The position numbers were made by a program, and so were the translations under genes. DNA of 64,000 bases from assembly GCA_002338655.1 (NCBI GenBank), contig DDIU01000017.1:1-64000 (forward strand), given 5' to 3'. Shown piece by piece: positions 62,209-64,000 of this stretch. The stretch comes from Flammeovirgaceae bacterium UBA1842. Its GTDB lineage: Bacteria > Bacteroidota > Bacteroidia > Cytophagales > Cyclobacteriaceae. A model generated the notes under the pieces. It saw only the letters and a list, made by a program, of their open reading frames with translations. It ran no database searches and was not told the origin of the DNA. How positions within the stretch are numbered: position 1 is the stretch's first letter; the number at the start of each line of letters is the position of its first letter.

Positions 62209-62676
62209 TTAGAATCTGAAATGAGAAAAAGCCTTGTTGGCCTCAGCCATTCTATGTGTATCGTCTTTTTTCTTGATTGCTGCACCTTCACCTTTAGATG
62301 CTGAAATGATCTCCCCCGCCAATCTATCTCTCATTGTTTTTTCTCCACGAAGTCTAGCATACTTGATCATCCATTTGATTCCCAAGGATACTTTTCTTTC
62401 TGGACGTACTTCTAATGGCACTTGAAAAGTAGCACCACCTACTCTTCTACTTTTCACTTCAACTGCCGGCATAATATTATTCAATGCTTTCTTCCAAGTT
62501 TCAAGACCATTTTCCTCAGTCTTTTTCTCTACTTGTTCGATAGCCTCGTAAAATATGGCGTATGAAATACTTTTCTTACCGTCAACCATTAAGTAGTTAA
62601 CAAACTTTGTTACCAAAGTGTCACCAAACTTTGGATCAGGAAGAATATACCTTTTTTTAGGTTTTGCTTTTCTCAT
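62209..62676 (-). CDS. rpsG: Small ribosomal subunit protein S7
   Basis: The 155-residue protein is S7 with MRKAKPKKRYILPDPKFGDTL... start, the NNIMPAVEVKSRRVGGATFQVP block and the C-terminal MAEANKAFSHFRF. It nucleates folding of the 30S head by binding the 3' domain of 16S rRNA. It is 9 bases after rpsL. Confidence 0.98.
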   Translation of the reverse strand: MRKAKPKKRYILPDPKFGDTLVTKFVNYLMVDGKKSISYAIFYEAIEQVEKKTEENGLETWKKALNNIMPAVEVKSRRVGGATFQVPLEVRPERKVSLGIKWMIKYARLRGEKTMRDRLAGEIISASKGEGAAIKKKDDTHRMAEANKAFSHFRF

Positions 62677-62685
62677 CTCTATATT

Positions 62686-63060
62686 TTATTTTTTTGGTCG
62701 CTTAGCACCGTATTTTGATCTTCTTTGAGTTCTACCGTTTACACCAGCCGTGTCTAATGCACCCCTGATGATGTGGTATCTTACTCCAGGTAAATCTTTA
62801 ACCCTACCTCCTCTGATAAGCACAATAGAGTGCTCTTGAAGGTTGTGACCTTCTCCAGGGATATACGCGTTAACTTCTTTACCGTTTGTTAATCTAACCC
62901 TAGCCACTTTTCTCATGGCTGAGTTTGGTTTCTTAGGTGTAGTGGTATATACCCTTGTACAAACTCCTCTTCGTTGAGGACAAGAGTCAAGAGCAGGTGA
63001 TTTTGATTTTGAAACCAATTTCGTTCTACCCTTTCTTACCAGTTGTTGAATAGTAGGCAT
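62686..63060 (-). CDS. rpsL: Small ribosomal subunit protein S12
   Basis: The 124-residue protein is S12 with PTIQQLVRKGRTKLVSK, CTRVYTTTPKKPNSAMRKVARV and KDLPGVRYHIIRGALDT. The Lys residues at the sites where streptomycin-resistance changes occur (TTPKKPNS and GRVKDLPG) are of the sensitive type. S12 helps decoding in the A site. The gene begins an operon with its own promoter 50 bases upstream. Confidence 0.98.
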   Translation of the reverse strand: MPTIQQLVRKGRTKLVSKSKSPALDSCPQRRGVCTRVYTTTPKKPNSAMRKVARVRLTNGKEVNAYIPGEGHNLQEHSIVLIRGGRVKDLPGVRYHIIRGALDTAGVNGRTQRRSKYGAKRPKK

Positions 63061-63112
63061 TTATTAAAATATTTTACTTAAGTTTTTCTATTCGTTTGAA
63101 AAATTCGGACTG

Positions 63113-63143
63113 CAAAGGTACTAAAGCACTCCTATTTATCAAA
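63113..63143 (-). promoter_or_regulatory. Promoter of the rpsL-rpsG-fusA-rpsJ operon
   Basis: On the minus strand TTTG (63143-63140), 19 bases and TACCTTTG (63120-63113) match the Bacteroidota consensus TTTG-N19-TAnnTTTG exactly. The rpsL ATG lies about 52 bases downstream. This is the clearest promoter in the window. Confidence 0.85.
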
Positions 63144-63179
63144 TACTTTAAAAGAAATATATTTCGGCTATAAACCTGA

Positions 63180-63509
63180 TTAAGCTTCCCCAACAGTCCC
63201 TCCAAAATTAATAGGGAATTTAGGTGCTTCATCGTTCTGTTTTATGATTCCAAAATTATCTTCGTATTTCTGAATGTTCTCGTTTAAAGCATTTAATAGT
63301 CTTTTGGCATGTTCGGGAGTTATTACAATTCTCGATTTTACCTTTGCTTTCGGTACACCAGGCATCAGCCTGATAAAATCAATTACAAATTCACTGTTGG
63401 AATGGGCAATCATTGCCAGATTAGCGTAAACGCCTTCAGCCACATCTTCCGTTAGTTCGATGTTGATCTGATTGGCGTTTACGTTCTTATCTTTCTTCTC
63501 GTCAGCCAT
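63180..63509 (-). CDS. DUF3467 protein
   Basis: The 109-residue protein has the DUF3467 fold: NQINIELTEDVAEGVYANLAMIAHSNSEFVIDFIRLMPGV, then RIVITPEHAKRLLNALNENIQKYE. Small conserved protein of unknown function. It begins at the rpoC stop (1-base overlap, TAATG), so it is co-translated with RNA polymerase beta-prime. Its position next to rpoC in Bacteroidota has been noted repeatedly and hints at a role in transcription or ribosome assembly; this is inference. Confidence 0.9.
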   Translation of the reverse strand: MADEKKDKNVNANQINIELTEDVAEGVYANLAMIAHSNSEFVIDFIRLMPGVPKAKVKSRIVITPEHAKRLLNALNENIQKYEDNFGIIKQNDEAPKFPINFGGTVGEA

Positions 63510-64000
63510 TAGCTTCCTTCTTGTAGTTGTTTTTCTTCATCTACAGCTTCATTAGCTGCAACTAAATCATCGTACTCTTCATTTGAAGTAACAATGATAT
63601 CATTGAACCTTCTTTGACCCGTACCTGCAGGTATTAAATGCCCTACAATTACGTTTTCCTTGAGTCCTAGCAAGCCATCAGCCTTTCCTCTTATGGCGGC
63701 TTCGCTTAACACCTTGGTAGTCTCCTGGAACGATGCTGCTGATAAGAAACTTTCAGTTTTCAACGAAGCTTGGGTAATACCCTGTAGCACTGGTCTTGAA
63801 ACCGCTGACATTGCATCCCTAACTTGTACCAACTTCAGGTCTTTTCTTTTCAATGTTGAATTTTCATCCCTTATTTCACGGGGCGATAATATCTGCCCTG
63901 GCTTAAGATTTTCTGAATCTCCAGCATCAGTAACTACTTTCTTGTCAATTACTAAGTCATTTTCTTCAGCAAACACAATCTTGTCAATATTCTCACCAAC
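63509..64000 (-). CDS. rpoC: DNA-directed RNA polymerase subunit beta-prime, C-terminal part
   Basis: The gene enters from the right edge and is truncated there; 163 codons are visible. The sequence holds the end of the beta-prime catalytic region: VVTDAGDSENLKPGQILS, VRDAMSAVSRPVLQGITQASL and SAASFQETTKVLSEAA, then LKENVIVGHLIPAGTGQRRF and an acidic C terminus. Reading continues without stop to position 64000. Confidence 0.97.
   Translation of the reverse strand, partial: VGENIDKIVFAEENDLVIDKKVVTDAGDSENLKPGQILSPREIRDENSTLKRKDLKLVQVRDAMSAVSRPVLQGITQASLKTESFLSAASFQETTKVLSEAAIRGKADGLLGLKENVIVGHLIPAGTGQRRFNDIIVTSNEEYDDLVAANEAVDEEKQLQEGS

Overview
The window looks like chromosomal DNA of a marine or environmental member of the Bacteroidota, most likely order Cytophagales. 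The evidence is a full-length SprA translocon protein of the type IX secretion system (T9SS), three secreted proteins that end in T9SS type A sorting domains, Bacteroidota-restricted families (DUF4292, DUF4837, DUF1599, the BT_3928-like DoxX protein), the low G+C content, frequent TTG starts, and promoters of the Bacteroidota form TTTG-N19-TAnnTTTG, the clearest of which lies upstream of rpsL. The species cannot be named from sequence reading alone.

Layout. Positions 1-9100 are an accessory-like mixture: a secreted NTR/TIMP-like protein, a small CDF-like membrane protein bracketed by two copies of a 113-115 bp palindromic repeat, a Gdx/SugE-type SMR exporter, a YefM-YoeB toxin-antitoxin pair with its TGTACA operator, a hemolysin III-like protein, a DHA2 drug transporter, a TfoX-like protein, a VOC protein, a lipoprotein hydrolase, a ClC channel and a decayed VOC gene. 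Positions 9206-12664 hold a large secreted M4 metalloprotease. After a gene-poor stretch with a broken peroxidase-like gene come an SDR and a compact minus-strand glycosyltransferase operon (14032-18570) with an orphan histidine kinase upstream. Positions 20257-28559 carry proS, a Tyr/Gly- and Ser/Arg-rich secreted protein next to a FadL-like outer membrane protein, a minus-strand DUF1599-DoxX-aroK operon, and folP-cdaA. Positions 28649-31494 hold the two enzymes of threonine catabolism (kbl and an SDR-type threonine dehydrogenase) on either side of a repeat-rich gap. Two tandem T9SS cargo paralogues follow.

From 34259 to 57375 every gene is on the plus strand: enoyl-CoA hydratase, flippase, sugar nucleotidyltransferase, TPR protein, DUF4292 lipoprotein, EnvC-like protein, TatA, GatA, LysM transglycosylase, DUF4837 lipoprotein, malic enzyme, RuvA, SprA, GcvH, VanZ and TonB. 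Cell-envelope biogenesis and protein export dominate this block. The right end is on the minus strand: a ChrA transporter with a 2OG-Fe(II) oxygenase, then rpoC-DUF3467 and rpsL-rpsG-fusA-rpsJ. The ribosomal operon ends at a strong terminator just after rpsJ instead of continuing into rplC.

No CRISPR array, prophage, rRNA, tRNA or intact insertion sequence was recognised. The best candidates for undescribed biology are the glycosyltransferase operon, the low-complexity secreted protein paired with a FadL-like porin, and the palindromic repeat pair around the CDF-like gene. No wholly new system is clearly demonstrated.
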